This document shows positions 1-6,335 of a stretch of 14,054 nucleotides of DNA, piece by piece. Below the pieces are notes generated by a model, which was given only the letters and a program-made list of their open reading frames with translations, made no database searches and had not been told where the DNA came from. Position numbers and translations under genes: made by a program. The stretch comes from Rhizobacter sp. (GTDB lineage: Bacteria > Pseudomonadota > Gammaproteobacteria > Burkholderiales > Burkholderiaceae_C), in NCBI GenBank assembly GCA_025360945.1, contig JANYBE010000204.1, positions 1 to 14,054 of the forward strand. Reading direction: 5' to 3'. How positions within the stretch are numbered: position 1 is the stretch's first letter; each line of letters begins with the position of its first letter.

Positions 1-391
1 AGGCGAACGGCCAGTCGGCGTCGCCTTCGTGCCGATACCGCAGCACCACTTCGAGCACGCTGCTGGAGACGATCTCCCACGGCCGCAACCAGCCCACCCC
101 GTGGACCGAATGCGGGTTGTCGCCGAAGTTGGCCTGCGTCGTGTAGTCAGCGCCCTTCCAGCGGAACTTGCGGTAGCCCAGCCGGTTGGAATAGGGCACC
201 AGCGGGTACACGGCGGAGGGGCGCGAGGCCGTCAGTGCACCCGGCTCGATCGAACGCAGGATCGGGGTGTCGCGGTGCCAGAGCCCGGCGACGCAGCCGC
301 CCAGATCGGGGCGCAGCGCCAAGCGCAGCGCGCCGGCGTGCAGCTCGAACGACTGCTGTGTTTGATGAATCGTGTTCGCAGATGCGGTCAT
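1..391 (-). CDS. Aldose 1-epimerase (mutarotase) family protein, N-terminal part, truncated by window edge
   Basis: The reading frame opens at the ATG at 391-389 and runs off the left edge, so only about 130 N-terminal residues are visible. A clear Shine-Dalgarno-like GGGAGG lies a few bases upstream of the ATG. The segments PYSNRLGYRKFRW (about residues 68-80) and NPHSVHGVGWLRPWE (about 92-106) match the conserved sugar-binding core of the GalM/aldose epimerase beta-sandwich family, including the HG.GW signature. In this family the enzyme interconverts alpha and beta anomers of aldoses in the cytoplasm. The catalytic glutamate and second histidine expected further on lie outside the window, so activity cannot be judged. 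It follows the acetyltransferase gene by 39 bases on the same strand and may share its transcript. A non-catalytic epimerase-fold sugar-phosphate protein is the main alternative. Confidence 0.85.
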   Translation of the reverse strand, partial: MTASANTIHQTQQSFELHAGALRLALRPDLGGCVAGLWHRDTPILRSIEPGALTASRPSAVYPLVPYSNRLGYRKFRWKGADYTTQANFGDNPHSVHGVGWLRPWEIVSSSVLEVVLRYRHEGDADWPFA

Positions 392-430
392 GGCCCTCCC
401 GGCGCGGTGAAGTGTCGAGGCATGCTACGC

Positions 431-937
431 CTAGTCGAGGGCGGCCCTGAGGTAGTGGGCACCCGGGATAGGGTTGAAGCAGTACGGCCCGACCTCTTCG
501 AAGCCCAACGACGCGTACAGCGCGCGGGCCGACCCCATTTCATCGAGTGTGTCGAGCAGCATCACCGAGTAGCCGGCGCGCCGTGCTTCGTCGAGCAGCG
601 CCTCGGCAAGCACGCGGCCCAGGCCGAAGCGCCGGAACGCCGGGCGCACGTACAAGCGCTTCATCTCGCAGGCGTTGGCGTAGTCCGCGTTGGCCAGTGG
701 TCGCAGCCCACCGCAGCCGGCGAGGGCGCCGTCGACGTACGCCAGCAGCAATTGGCCGGACGGCGCCGCGTAGTCGCCCGGAAGCGTGGCAAGTTCGGTG
801 TCGAAATTCTGGAAGCACAGGTCGACCGACAGGCTGCGCGCGTACTCGCCCAGGATCTCGCGCGCCGACGCGATGCCTTGATTGGCGTCGACGCGCAGCA
901 GCGCGATCTCGGGAGGTGCGTCGGCAGATGGCTTCAT
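431..937 (-). CDS. GNAT family N-acetyltransferase
   Basis: This encodes a 168-residue single-domain GNAT protein, the usual length for the family, which transfers an acetyl group from acetyl-CoA to an amine. Motif A is visible at about residues 90-115: a beta strand (EMKRLYVRP), then the pyrophosphate-binding turn RRFGLG (102-107) and a helix. Motif B is ARALYASLGFEEVG (137-150). I chose the ATG at 937-935 because it lies 5 bases after the stop of the cytochrome b561 gene and the family fold begins right after it. A longer reading upstream would run through the cytochrome gene in another frame and look nothing like a GNAT. The spacing implies co-transcription and perhaps translational coupling with the cytochrome. 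The acetylated substrate is unknown; the general look is of a small-molecule or amino-acid acetyltransferase. Confidence 0.9.
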   Translation of the reverse strand: MKPSADAPPEIALLRVDANQGIASAREILGEYARSLSVDLCFQNFDTELATLPGDYAAPSGQLLLAYVDGALAGCGGLRPLANADYANACEMKRLYVRPAFRRFGLGRVLAEALLDEARRAGYSVMLLDTLDEMGSARALYASLGFEEVGPYCFNPIPGAHYLRAALD

Positions 938-942
938 GCCGG

Positions 943-1623
943 TCAGTCGCCCAGCGAAATTATCCAGGTGACCAGCGCCGCGCACAGCACGAGCAGCACC
1001 AGCGCGAGCATTCGCGTGCGGCCCGTGTCGGCAGAGGCGGGCACCTCGGCGGCGAGCGACTTGTCGCCATGGATCATCGGACGCACGAGCGTGTGCTTGT
1101 TTTTCAAGACGTAGAACGCGATGGCCGCCACGTGCAGCACGACCAAGCCGAGGATGAACCACTGGCCGGACAGCTTGTGCCATTTGGTCAGCGCCAGACT
1201 GGTGGCGCCGGAGACAAACTTAATCAGGGGCCCGGTGCTGGCGATCTCGTCGTCGGCGAACAAGCCAGTGCCGACCTGGGCGGCCAGCAACCCGAGTAGC
1301 GCGAACACCGAGAACGCGCCGAGCGGGTTGTGGCCGACATCGACATGTTCACCGGCGCGGCGCTCGCCACGCAGGTAGCGCAGCGTCGTCGCCGGCGTGT
1401 AGGCGAAGTTGGCGAAGCGCGACCAGTGCCCGCCAACCACTCCCCACACGAGCCGAAACGCGAGCAGCGTAAAAACGACGTAGCCGAGGCGGAAATGCCA
1501 GACCAGCGCGTTGCCGCCGAGCAGCCCACTGATGATCGAAGAGACAACGCACAACGCCAGCACCCAGTGGAAGATGCGCGTGGGAAGATCCCACACGCGC
1601 ACCGGCTTCGGTTCGTCGTTCAT
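943..1623 (-). CDS. Cytochrome b561-family membrane protein (COG3658-like di-haem cytochrome b)
   Basis: This 226-residue inner-membrane protein has about five hydrophobic segments (roughly 14-34, 41-63, 101-122, 152-173 and 204-222). It opens with VWDLPTRIFHW, a signature of bacterial b-type cytochromes related to the b561 and Ni/Fe-hydrogenase cytochrome b subunits. Candidate haem-ligand histidines are H19 in helix 1, H43 in WHFRLGY, H149 in WHKLSGQ and H164 in VLHVAA. Such proteins pass electrons between the quinone pool and periplasmic partners. The start at 1623 is favoured over in-frame ATGs at 1641 and 1716 because a GGGGGTG motif sits about 10 bases upstream and the product then begins as family members do. 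The gene is divergent from an exported cytochrome c', a likely redox partner, and is followed after 5 bases by the GNAT gene. Confidence 0.92.
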   Translation of the reverse strand: MNDEPKPVRVWDLPTRIFHWVLALCVVSSIISGLLGGNALVWHFRLGYVVFTLLAFRLVWGVVGGHWSRFANFAYTPATTLRYLRGERRAGEHVDVGHNPLGAFSVFALLGLLAAQVGTGLFADDEIASTGPLIKFVSGATSLALTKWHKLSGQWFILGLVVLHVAAIAFYVLKNKHTLVRPMIHGDKSLAAEVPASADTGRTRMLALVLLVLCAALVTWIISLGD

Positions 1624-1687
1624 AGTGTCGCGCACCCCCATTGCATCTCGCGAAGATAACCGCAACCGGATCGCCCACAGCGTCGCA

Positions 1688-1703
1688 CTCGGATATTCCC
1701 GAG
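1688..1703. promoter_or_regulatory. Small inverted repeat in the divergent cytochrome b561 / cytochrome c' promoter region
   Basis: CTCGG and CCGAG form perfect 5-base arms around an ATATTC centre, in the middle of the 159-base gap between two divergent cytochrome genes. The position suits a shared operator, but arms this short can arise by chance in GC-rich DNA. About 30 bases further toward the cytochrome c' gene, TACACT (1733-1738) could be a -10 box, but I see no convincing -35 element. No FNR/ANR-type TTGAT....ATCAA site is visible in the gap. Confidence 0.25.
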
Positions 1704-1782
1704 GTGCGCGGGTCAAAGCGTCGCACCCTGCTTACACTGCGCAGCGTCCCCATCCCCCCAAACGTCAGGCTAGGAGAACCGC

Positions 1783-2247
1783 ATGAAACGTCACTTCCCG
1801 CCATTGCTGCTGACCGGCGCCGCCCTGCTCGGCGCTGCGATCGCCCTGCCCGCGACGGCGCAGTTTGCCAAGCCCGAGGACGCGATCAAGTACCGCAAGG
1901 CCGCATTCACGGTGATGGCCCGGCACTTCGGCATCGTCGCCGGCATGGCCAACGGCAAGATCCCGTTCGACGCCAAGGCCGCCGCCGACAACGCCGAGAT
2001 CGCCACCGTAATGTCCAAGCTGCCGTATGCCGGCTTCGTGGACGGTAGCGACAAGGGCGAGACCAAGGCCGAGCCCAAGATCTGGGCCGAGAAGGACAAG
2101 TTCAACGCCGCCGCGACCACAATGCAAGAGGCCATGGCCAAGCTCAACGTGGCGGCCAAGGGCGGCAACCTTGACGCGATCAAGGCCGCAGTCGGCGAGA
2201 CCGGCAAGGCCTGCAAGGCCTGCCACGACAACTACCGCAAAGAGTAA
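1783..2247 (+). CDS. Cytochrome c' (cytochrome c-556 family), periplasmic
   Basis: This encodes a 154-residue precursor. Residues 1-26 form a Sec signal peptide (basic MKRH start, Ala/Leu-rich core, predicted cleavage after ATA before QF). The mature part of about 128 residues is helical, and the single haem-attachment motif CKACH (C144, C147, H148) sits only six residues from the C-terminus. That is the hallmark of class II c-type cytochromes, a four-helix bundle with C-terminal haem. IKYRKAAF near the mature N-terminus also fits the family. Members bind NO or CO in the periplasm or carry electrons. A Shine-Dalgarno AGGAG lies about 7 bases before the ATG. The divergent cytochrome b561 gene suggests a membrane donor or acceptor. 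Whether it is a five-coordinate c' or a six-coordinate c-556 cannot be fixed here; M45 at the start of the bundle (FTVMARHFG) could be a sixth ligand. Confidence 0.95.
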   Translation: MKRHFPPLLLTGAALLGAAIALPATAQFAKPEDAIKYRKAAFTVMARHFGIVAGMANGKIPFDAKAAADNAEIATVMSKLPYAGFVDGSDKGETKAEPKIWAEKDKFNAAATTMQEAMAKLNVAAKGGNLDAIKAAVGETGKACKACHDNYRKE

Positions 2248-2307
2248 GTCCCGGCTGCGCGGCCCTGCTGGCGCACGCGCCGCACCGGCCGCTCGAAGGC
2301 GCTCTTG

Positions 2308-2336
2308 TTGGTTGCCCGCCGCGCCTCCGCTAAACT
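2308..2336 (+). promoter_or_regulatory. Candidate sigma-70 promoter for the polysaccharide export operon
   Basis: TTGGTT (2308-2313) and TAAACT (2331-2336) are separated by 17 bases, matching the consensus at 3 of 6 and 4 of 6 positions. This lies about 110 bases before the OPX start codon, in the 198-base gap after the cytochrome c' gene. It is a weak-to-moderate match, picked by eye because it is the least GC-rich spot in the gap. Confidence 0.35.
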
Positions 2337-2402
2337 CTGCGGCTGACCCGTTCTGCGGTCAACCGCCGGGCGCCGGGCAGACCCCCGCCACAGCGAATGT
2401 TG

Positions 2403-2419
2403 GGGCCGCTCATCGGCCC
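2403..2419 (+). other. Small hairpin in the 5' leader of the export operon
   Basis: GGGCCG (2403-2408) and CGGCCC (2414-2419) form a perfect 6-base GC stem with a 5-base loop, 26 bases before the OPX start codon. If the promoter at 2308-2336 is used, this hairpin lies in the mRNA leader just ahead of the weak ribosome-binding region. It may affect translation or mRNA stability, or be a chance fold in GC-rich sequence. No T-tract follows, so it is not an intrinsic terminator. Confidence 0.25.
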
Positions 2420-2445
2420 TCGCCTGACATGGCCGACGAGACCTC

Positions 2446-5001
2446 ATGACCGATCCCCGCGCCCGCTCCAAACTCCTTCTTGCCGCTGCCTGTCTGGTGT
2501 TCGGCGCGGCGCACGCGCAGGCCACCGACGAGACTGCCGCGGGCGGCAACACCTTCAGCACACCCGGCTACCCGGCCGCCTCTGCCTCGGCGCCGCGCGG
2601 TGGCGCGCAGCCCGGCCAGGGTCGTGGTGGCCAGGGCGACGCCGCTGCGGGCCTGCGCTCGAATCAGAACGCGAACGGCACCGGCTTCAACGGCCGACAG
2701 GGTGCGGCAGGCACCGACCCGTTATCGCGTCGCGTCGACACGACGCCGCCCAGGCCGGGCGAGTTCCAGAAGTTCGTCGAAGCCGCCACCGGGCGCATGC
2801 TGCCGCTGTTCGGCAGCAGTTTCTTTGCCGATGCAGCCGACACGTTCACACCGGTCGACAACGTGCCGGTTTCGGCTGACTACACCATCGGCCCGGGCGA
2901 CGAGATCGTGCTGCGGGCCTGGGGCTCGATCGACGTCGACTACCGCAGCACGGTGGACCGCAACGGCCTGCTGAACCTGCCCAAGATCGGCAGCTTCAAT
3001 GTGGCCGGCGTGAAGGCCTCGGAACTTGAAAAACACCTGCAGACGCAGATCGGGCGGCTCTACACCAACTTCTCGCTCAGCGCCTCGCTCGGCCAGCTGC
3101 GCGGCGTCAAGGTCTTCGTCGTCGGTCCGGCACAGCGCCCGGGCGTGTTCACGCTGACGAGCCAGTCGACGATGCTGTCGGCCGTGGTGCTGGCCGGCGG
3201 CCCGTCGCCCAGCGGCTCGATGCGCAAGGTGGTGCTGCGCCGTGAGGGCCGGATCATCTCGGAGCTCGACATCTACGAGTTCCTAGTACAGGGGGACAAG
3301 TCGAAAGACGTGCAACTCGCCGCGGGCGACGTGGTCGTGTTCCAGCCGGTCGGTGCACGCGTTGCAGTCAACGGGGCGCTCGATTCGCCCTCCATCTTCG
3401 AGCTCAAGACGCCGCAGGAACCGGTGCGGGAGGTGCTGCGATATGCCGGCGGCACGCCCAGCCTGGCGAACCCGAACCGGGCTCAGCTGGAGCGTATCGA
3501 CGCGTCGCAGCCGGTCGCCGCACGCTTCGTCGAAACCTTTGCGCTGGACGGCAACGGTCTGCAAAAGACCTTGCGCGACGGCGACGTGCTGACGCTGCTG
3601 CCGATCTCGCCGCAGTTCGCGAACGCGGTGACGCTGCGCGGCCACGTGGCGCAGCCGCTGCGTTACCCGTTCAAACCGGGTATGCGCATTCGCGATCTGA
3701 TCCCGGACCGCGACGCGCTGATTTCGCCTGATTTCTACCGCCGTAAGAACCTGCTGGTGCAGGTGCTGGAAGAAGACGACGACGCGCGCGACGCGGAGAC
3801 CTCGTCAGCGTCGAACCCGATGCCCAGCGGCGCCGCAAACGCAAGCACCAATTCCAGTGCCGGCATCGTCGCCAACGCGAACACCAGCGCCAACCCCGGC
3901 ACCCCGGCCTCTGCCAACGAGAGCGCCAACGGTGCCACGCCGCGCGCGCGCAATGAGCGGCAGCGACGGCGCGAAGACCGCGCCGTCGTCAATGCCTCGC
4001 GCAAGGCACCAACCGCGCTGTTCGACGAACTGAACTGGGACTACGCGGTGATCGAGCGGCTCAACACGCGCGACCTGAGCACTCAGGTGATCCCGTTCAA
4101 CCTCGGCAAGGTGATCCTGCAGGGCGACGAGGCCAACAACATCGAGCTCCTCGCGGGCGACGTGGTCACGGTCTACAGCCAGAAGGACATCCGCGTGCCG
4201 GTGTCGCGTCAGACACGGCTGGTCTCGCTCGAAGGCGAGGTGGCCTCGCCTGGTGTGTACCAGCTGGCGCCCGGCGACACCCTGCAAAGCCTGATCCAGC
4301 GTGCCGGCGGCTTCACGCCGCAGGCCTATGTCTACGGCATGGAGTTCAGCCGCGAAGAGACGCGTCAGCGCCAGCGCGAGAACATCGCGGCCGCCATTGT
4401 TCGGCTGGAGTCGCTCTCGGCGGTGCAGGCAGCACGCGACTCGGCCAACCGGCGCGACGATCCGACTGGAGCCGCGACCACGACCGCCGTAAGCAATGCC
4501 GCGACGCAGGCACAACTCGCGCGGCTGCGCGCGGTACAGCCGAACGGCCGGATTGCGCTCGAACTCAGCCCCGACGCCACCACGCTGGCGGCGCTGCCCG
4601 CGGTGCCGCTGGAAGGCGGAGACCGCGTTGTCGTGCCGCCGCGCCCCGGGTTCGTGACGGTGGCGGGTGCTGTCGTCAACAGCAATGCGTTCCTGTGGAA
4701 GCCGGGCCGCACTGCGGGCGAGTATCTGCGCCTGGCCGGAGCCGATGAAGCGGCCGAGCCGGCCAACATGTTCATCCTGCGCGCCGACGGAACGGTGAGC
4801 CACGCGGGCGACAGCCGCAGCTTCTTTGGCCGCAACAGCCTAGAGTCGCAGGTCATGCAGCCGGGCGACGCCCTGATCGTGCCGAACCAGCTCGACTTCG
4901 AAACGTGGGGCCGCGCCACGATCCGCAACCTGAAGGACTTCGCACAGATCTTCTCCGGGTTCGGCATCGGCATCGCGGCGATCCACACGATCCACAACTG
5001 A
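2446..5001 (+). CDS. Large outer-membrane polysaccharide export (OPX, Wza/KpsD-type) protein with multiple SLBB domains
   Basis: This 851-residue secreted protein is far longer than Wza (about 380) and in the range of large OPX proteins. Residues 1-24 form a signal peptide (cleavage near AHA|QA). C16 lies inside the hydrophobic core without a good lipobox, so I do not call a lipoprotein. A Gly/Gln/Ala-rich linker (28-95) leads to a Poly_export domain (about 142-220; YTIGPGDEIVLRAWG). SLBB-like segments follow at about 221-270, 306-355 and 395-430. A charged then Asn/Ala/Ser-rich insertion covers about 443-520, and further SLBB-like segments lie at 591-640 and 736-785. The C-terminus is hydrophobic (835-848), as in KpsD-like proteins. 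OPX proteins form the outer-membrane or periplasmic conduit for capsule or exopolysaccharide together with a PCP, which is encoded 9 bases downstream. The ATG has only a weak upstream GAG purine run. Confidence 0.92.
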   Translation: MTDPRARSKLLLAAACLVFGAAHAQATDETAAGGNTFSTPGYPAASASAPRGGAQPGQGRGGQGDAAAGLRSNQNANGTGFNGRQGAAGTDPLSRRVDTTPPRPGEFQKFVEAATGRMLPLFGSSFFADAADTFTPVDNVPVSADYTIGPGDEIVLRAWGSIDVDYRSTVDRNGLLNLPKIGSFNVAGVKASELEKHLQTQIGRLYTNFSLSASLGQLRGVKVFVVGPAQRPGVFTLTSQSTMLSAVVLAGGPSPSGSMRKVVLRREGRIISELDIYEFLVQGDKSKDVQLAAGDVVVFQPVGARVAVNGALDSPSIFELKTPQEPVREVLRYAGGTPSLANPNRAQLERIDASQPVAARFVETFALDGNGLQKTLRDGDVLTLLPISPQFANAVTLRGHVAQPLRYPFKPGMRIRDLIPDRDALISPDFYRRKNLLVQVLEEDDDARDAETSSASNPMPSGAANASTNSSAGIVANANTSANPGTPASANESANGATPRARNERQRRREDRAVVNASRKAPTALFDELNWDYAVIERLNTRDLSTQVIPFNLGKVILQGDEANNIELLAGDVVTVYSQKDIRVPVSRQTRLVSLEGEVASPGVYQLAPGDTLQSLIQRAGGFTPQAYVYGMEFSREETRQRQRENIAAAIVRLESLSAVQAARDSANRRDDPTGAATTTAVSNAATQAQLARLRAVQPNGRIALELSPDATTLAALPAVPLEGGDRVVVPPRPGFVTVAGAVVNSNAFLWKPGRTAGEYLRLAGADEAAEPANMFILRADGTVSHAGDSRSFFGRNSLESQVMQPGDALIVPNQLDFETWGRATIRNLKDFAQIFSGFGIGIAAIHTIHN

Positions 5002-5010
5002 GCGCCCGGC

Positions 5011-6240
5011 ATGAGCAACGACCCTGTACATGCCGAAGCGGCCTCAGCAATCGATATCGAAGATGATGGCCCCAGCGTCGGGCTGGTGCAGGCACTGACT
5101 TGGATTGGCGAGGGCAAGCGCCTGATCAGTATCGTGACCGTAGGCGCGGCGATCGCCTCGGTGCTCCTCGGGCTGTTGCTGCCCAAGACCTACACCGCCC
5201 GTGCCAGCATGCTCGCGCCGGGTTCGCAGCAACAGGGTGGTGGCTCGATCGCCGCGCTGGCGGCGTTGGGTTCGCTCGGATCGCTCGCCGGCGCGGCCGC
5301 CAAGACGCCGGACGATCTCTATGTCGCGCTGCTCAAGAGCGATAGCGTGCAGCGCCGGCTCGATGAGCGCTTCGAGCTGAAGCAGCGCTACGAGATGCAG
5401 AACTACGAAGCGCTGCGCAAGGAGATGCCGGCGCACATCCGCGTCTCGTCCGACAAGAAGAGTGGTCTGATCACAGTCGAGGTTGATGACAAGGAGCCCA
5501 AGTTCGCCGCCGAGCTGGCGAACGCGCACGCCGCCGAGGTCACCAAGGTGCTGGGCCGCTTGGCAGTCTCCGAGGCGCAGCTGCGCCGCGTGTTCTTCGA
5601 AAAGCAGTTGAACGAGACCAAGGAGCGTCTGATCAAGGCCGAACAGGACCTGCGACTGGTGCAGGAGAAGTCGGGCGTGATCGTGCTCGACAAACAGGCC
5701 GAGGCGCTGATCACCGGCGCCGCGCAGGTGCGTGCGCTGATCGCCGAGCGCGAGGTCCAGTTGAAGGTGCTGCGCACCGCCGCCACCGATCGAAATCCGG
5801 ACGTGATCCGCATGAATTCCGAGCTCGGCGCGTTGCGCAGCGAGCTCGCGCGCATGGAGTCGACCCAAGGCGGCAGTGCCGGCAGCGCGGTCGACATCCC
5901 GGTGGGCAAGCTGCCGGAGGCGGCGATCGACTACGTGCGTGCGCGGCGCGAACTCAAGCTCCAGGAAACCTTGCTCGAAACGATGCTGCGCCAGTTCGAA
6001 GCCGCCAAGCTCGACGAGGCCAAGGAAGGGCAGGCGCTGCAGGTGGTCGACGTGGCATTGCCGCCGGATCACAAGTCCAAGCCGTCAGTGGCCTTAATCG
6101 CATTGGGGAGCACATTGCTCGCATTCTTCGGTAGCGTCGCGTTCGTGTTCGTGCGGCGCTTCAACGCCTGGTCGCGAGAGATCAATCCCGGCGATGCGCT
6201 AGCCCGCGCCGCGATGGCGCGAGCTTGGCGCTGGCGCTGA
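5011..6240 (+). CDS. Polysaccharide co-polymerase / chain-length determinant (Wzz/KpsE-type) inner-membrane protein
   Basis: This 409-residue protein has the PCP layout: a cytoplasmic N-terminus, TM1 at about 38-57, a long periplasmic helical region with coiled-coil character (about 182-285 and 305-340), and TM2 at about 360-381. TM2 is preceded by the Pro-rich PPDHKSKPS stretch typical of these proteins. After TM2 only about 28 cytoplasmic residues remain, with no Walker motifs and no tyrosine-rich tail. It is therefore not a fused BY-kinase (Wzc-type) and resembles KpsE or kinase-less PCP-2 proteins. PCPs control chain length or link the inner-membrane machinery to the OPX channel. The gene starts 9 bases after the OPX stop with no good Shine-Dalgarno of its own, which points to translational coupling. 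A Gly/Ser/Ala-rich stretch (71-97) follows the first strand after TM1. Confidence 0.92.
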   Translation: MSNDPVHAEAASAIDIEDDGPSVGLVQALTWIGEGKRLISIVTVGAAIASVLLGLLLPKTYTARASMLAPGSQQQGGGSIAALAALGSLGSLAGAAAKTPDDLYVALLKSDSVQRRLDERFELKQRYEMQNYEALRKEMPAHIRVSSDKKSGLITVEVDDKEPKFAAELANAHAAEVTKVLGRLAVSEAQLRRVFFEKQLNETKERLIKAEQDLRLVQEKSGVIVLDKQAEALITGAAQVRALIAEREVQLKVLRTAATDRNPDVIRMNSELGALRSELARMESTQGGSAGSAVDIPVGKLPEAAIDYVRARRELKLQETLLETMLRQFEAAKLDEAKEGQALQVVDVALPPDHKSKPSVALIALGSTLLAFFGSVAFVFVRRFNAWSREINPGDALARAAMARAWRWR

Positions 6241-6273
6241 CATAGTGACCCCCGGTCCGGCGAGTACATCCGA

Positions 6274-6293
6274 TGCTCCCCCGCGGGGGAGCA
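6274..6293. terminator. Perfect 20-base palindrome between convergent operons, probable bidirectional terminator
   Basis: TGCTCCCCCG is followed directly by its exact reverse complement CGGGGGAGCA, giving a 10-base-per-arm GC-rich hairpin with no mismatch. It lies in the 95-base gap between the convergent PCP and dehydratase genes, 34 bases past the PCP stop and 43 bases past the dehydratase stop. There is no T-run on either side, so termination would be by hairpin alone or Rho-assisted. Alternatively it is one copy of a dispersed palindromic repeat, a common element in GC-rich betaproteobacterial genomes. Confidence 0.6.
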
Positions 6294-6335
6294 GGCCGAC
6301 TTGGGGCGCAGCCCGGCGCTGTGCCCGGCCGCCCA

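Noticed and set aside
29..1114. Long plus-strand open frame (361 codons) across the epimerase, GNAT and cytochrome b genes
   Set aside because: It lies antisense to three genes with clear family motifs and its product is an Arg/Gly/Val-rich composition typical of reverse frames in GC-rich DNA.
1624..1782. FNR/ANR-type anaerobic box in the cytochrome promoter region
   Set aside because: No TTGAT....ATCAA-like dyad could be found; only the short CTCGG/CCGAG repeat is present.
2446..2520. Lipoprotein signal (C16) in the OPX protein, as in Wza
   Set aside because: The cysteine sits in the middle of the hydrophobic core without a Leu at -3, and a good type I cleavage site follows at AHA|QA.
3805..4803. 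Long minus-strand open frame (332 codons) inside the OPX gene
   Set aside because: It is antisense to a well-supported SLBB protein and reads as Arg/His/Val-rich shadow sequence with no motif.
5044..6072. Long minus-strand open frame (342 codons) inside the PCP gene
   Set aside because: It mirrors the coiled-coil coding strand and gives a Leu/His/Gln-rich product without domains.
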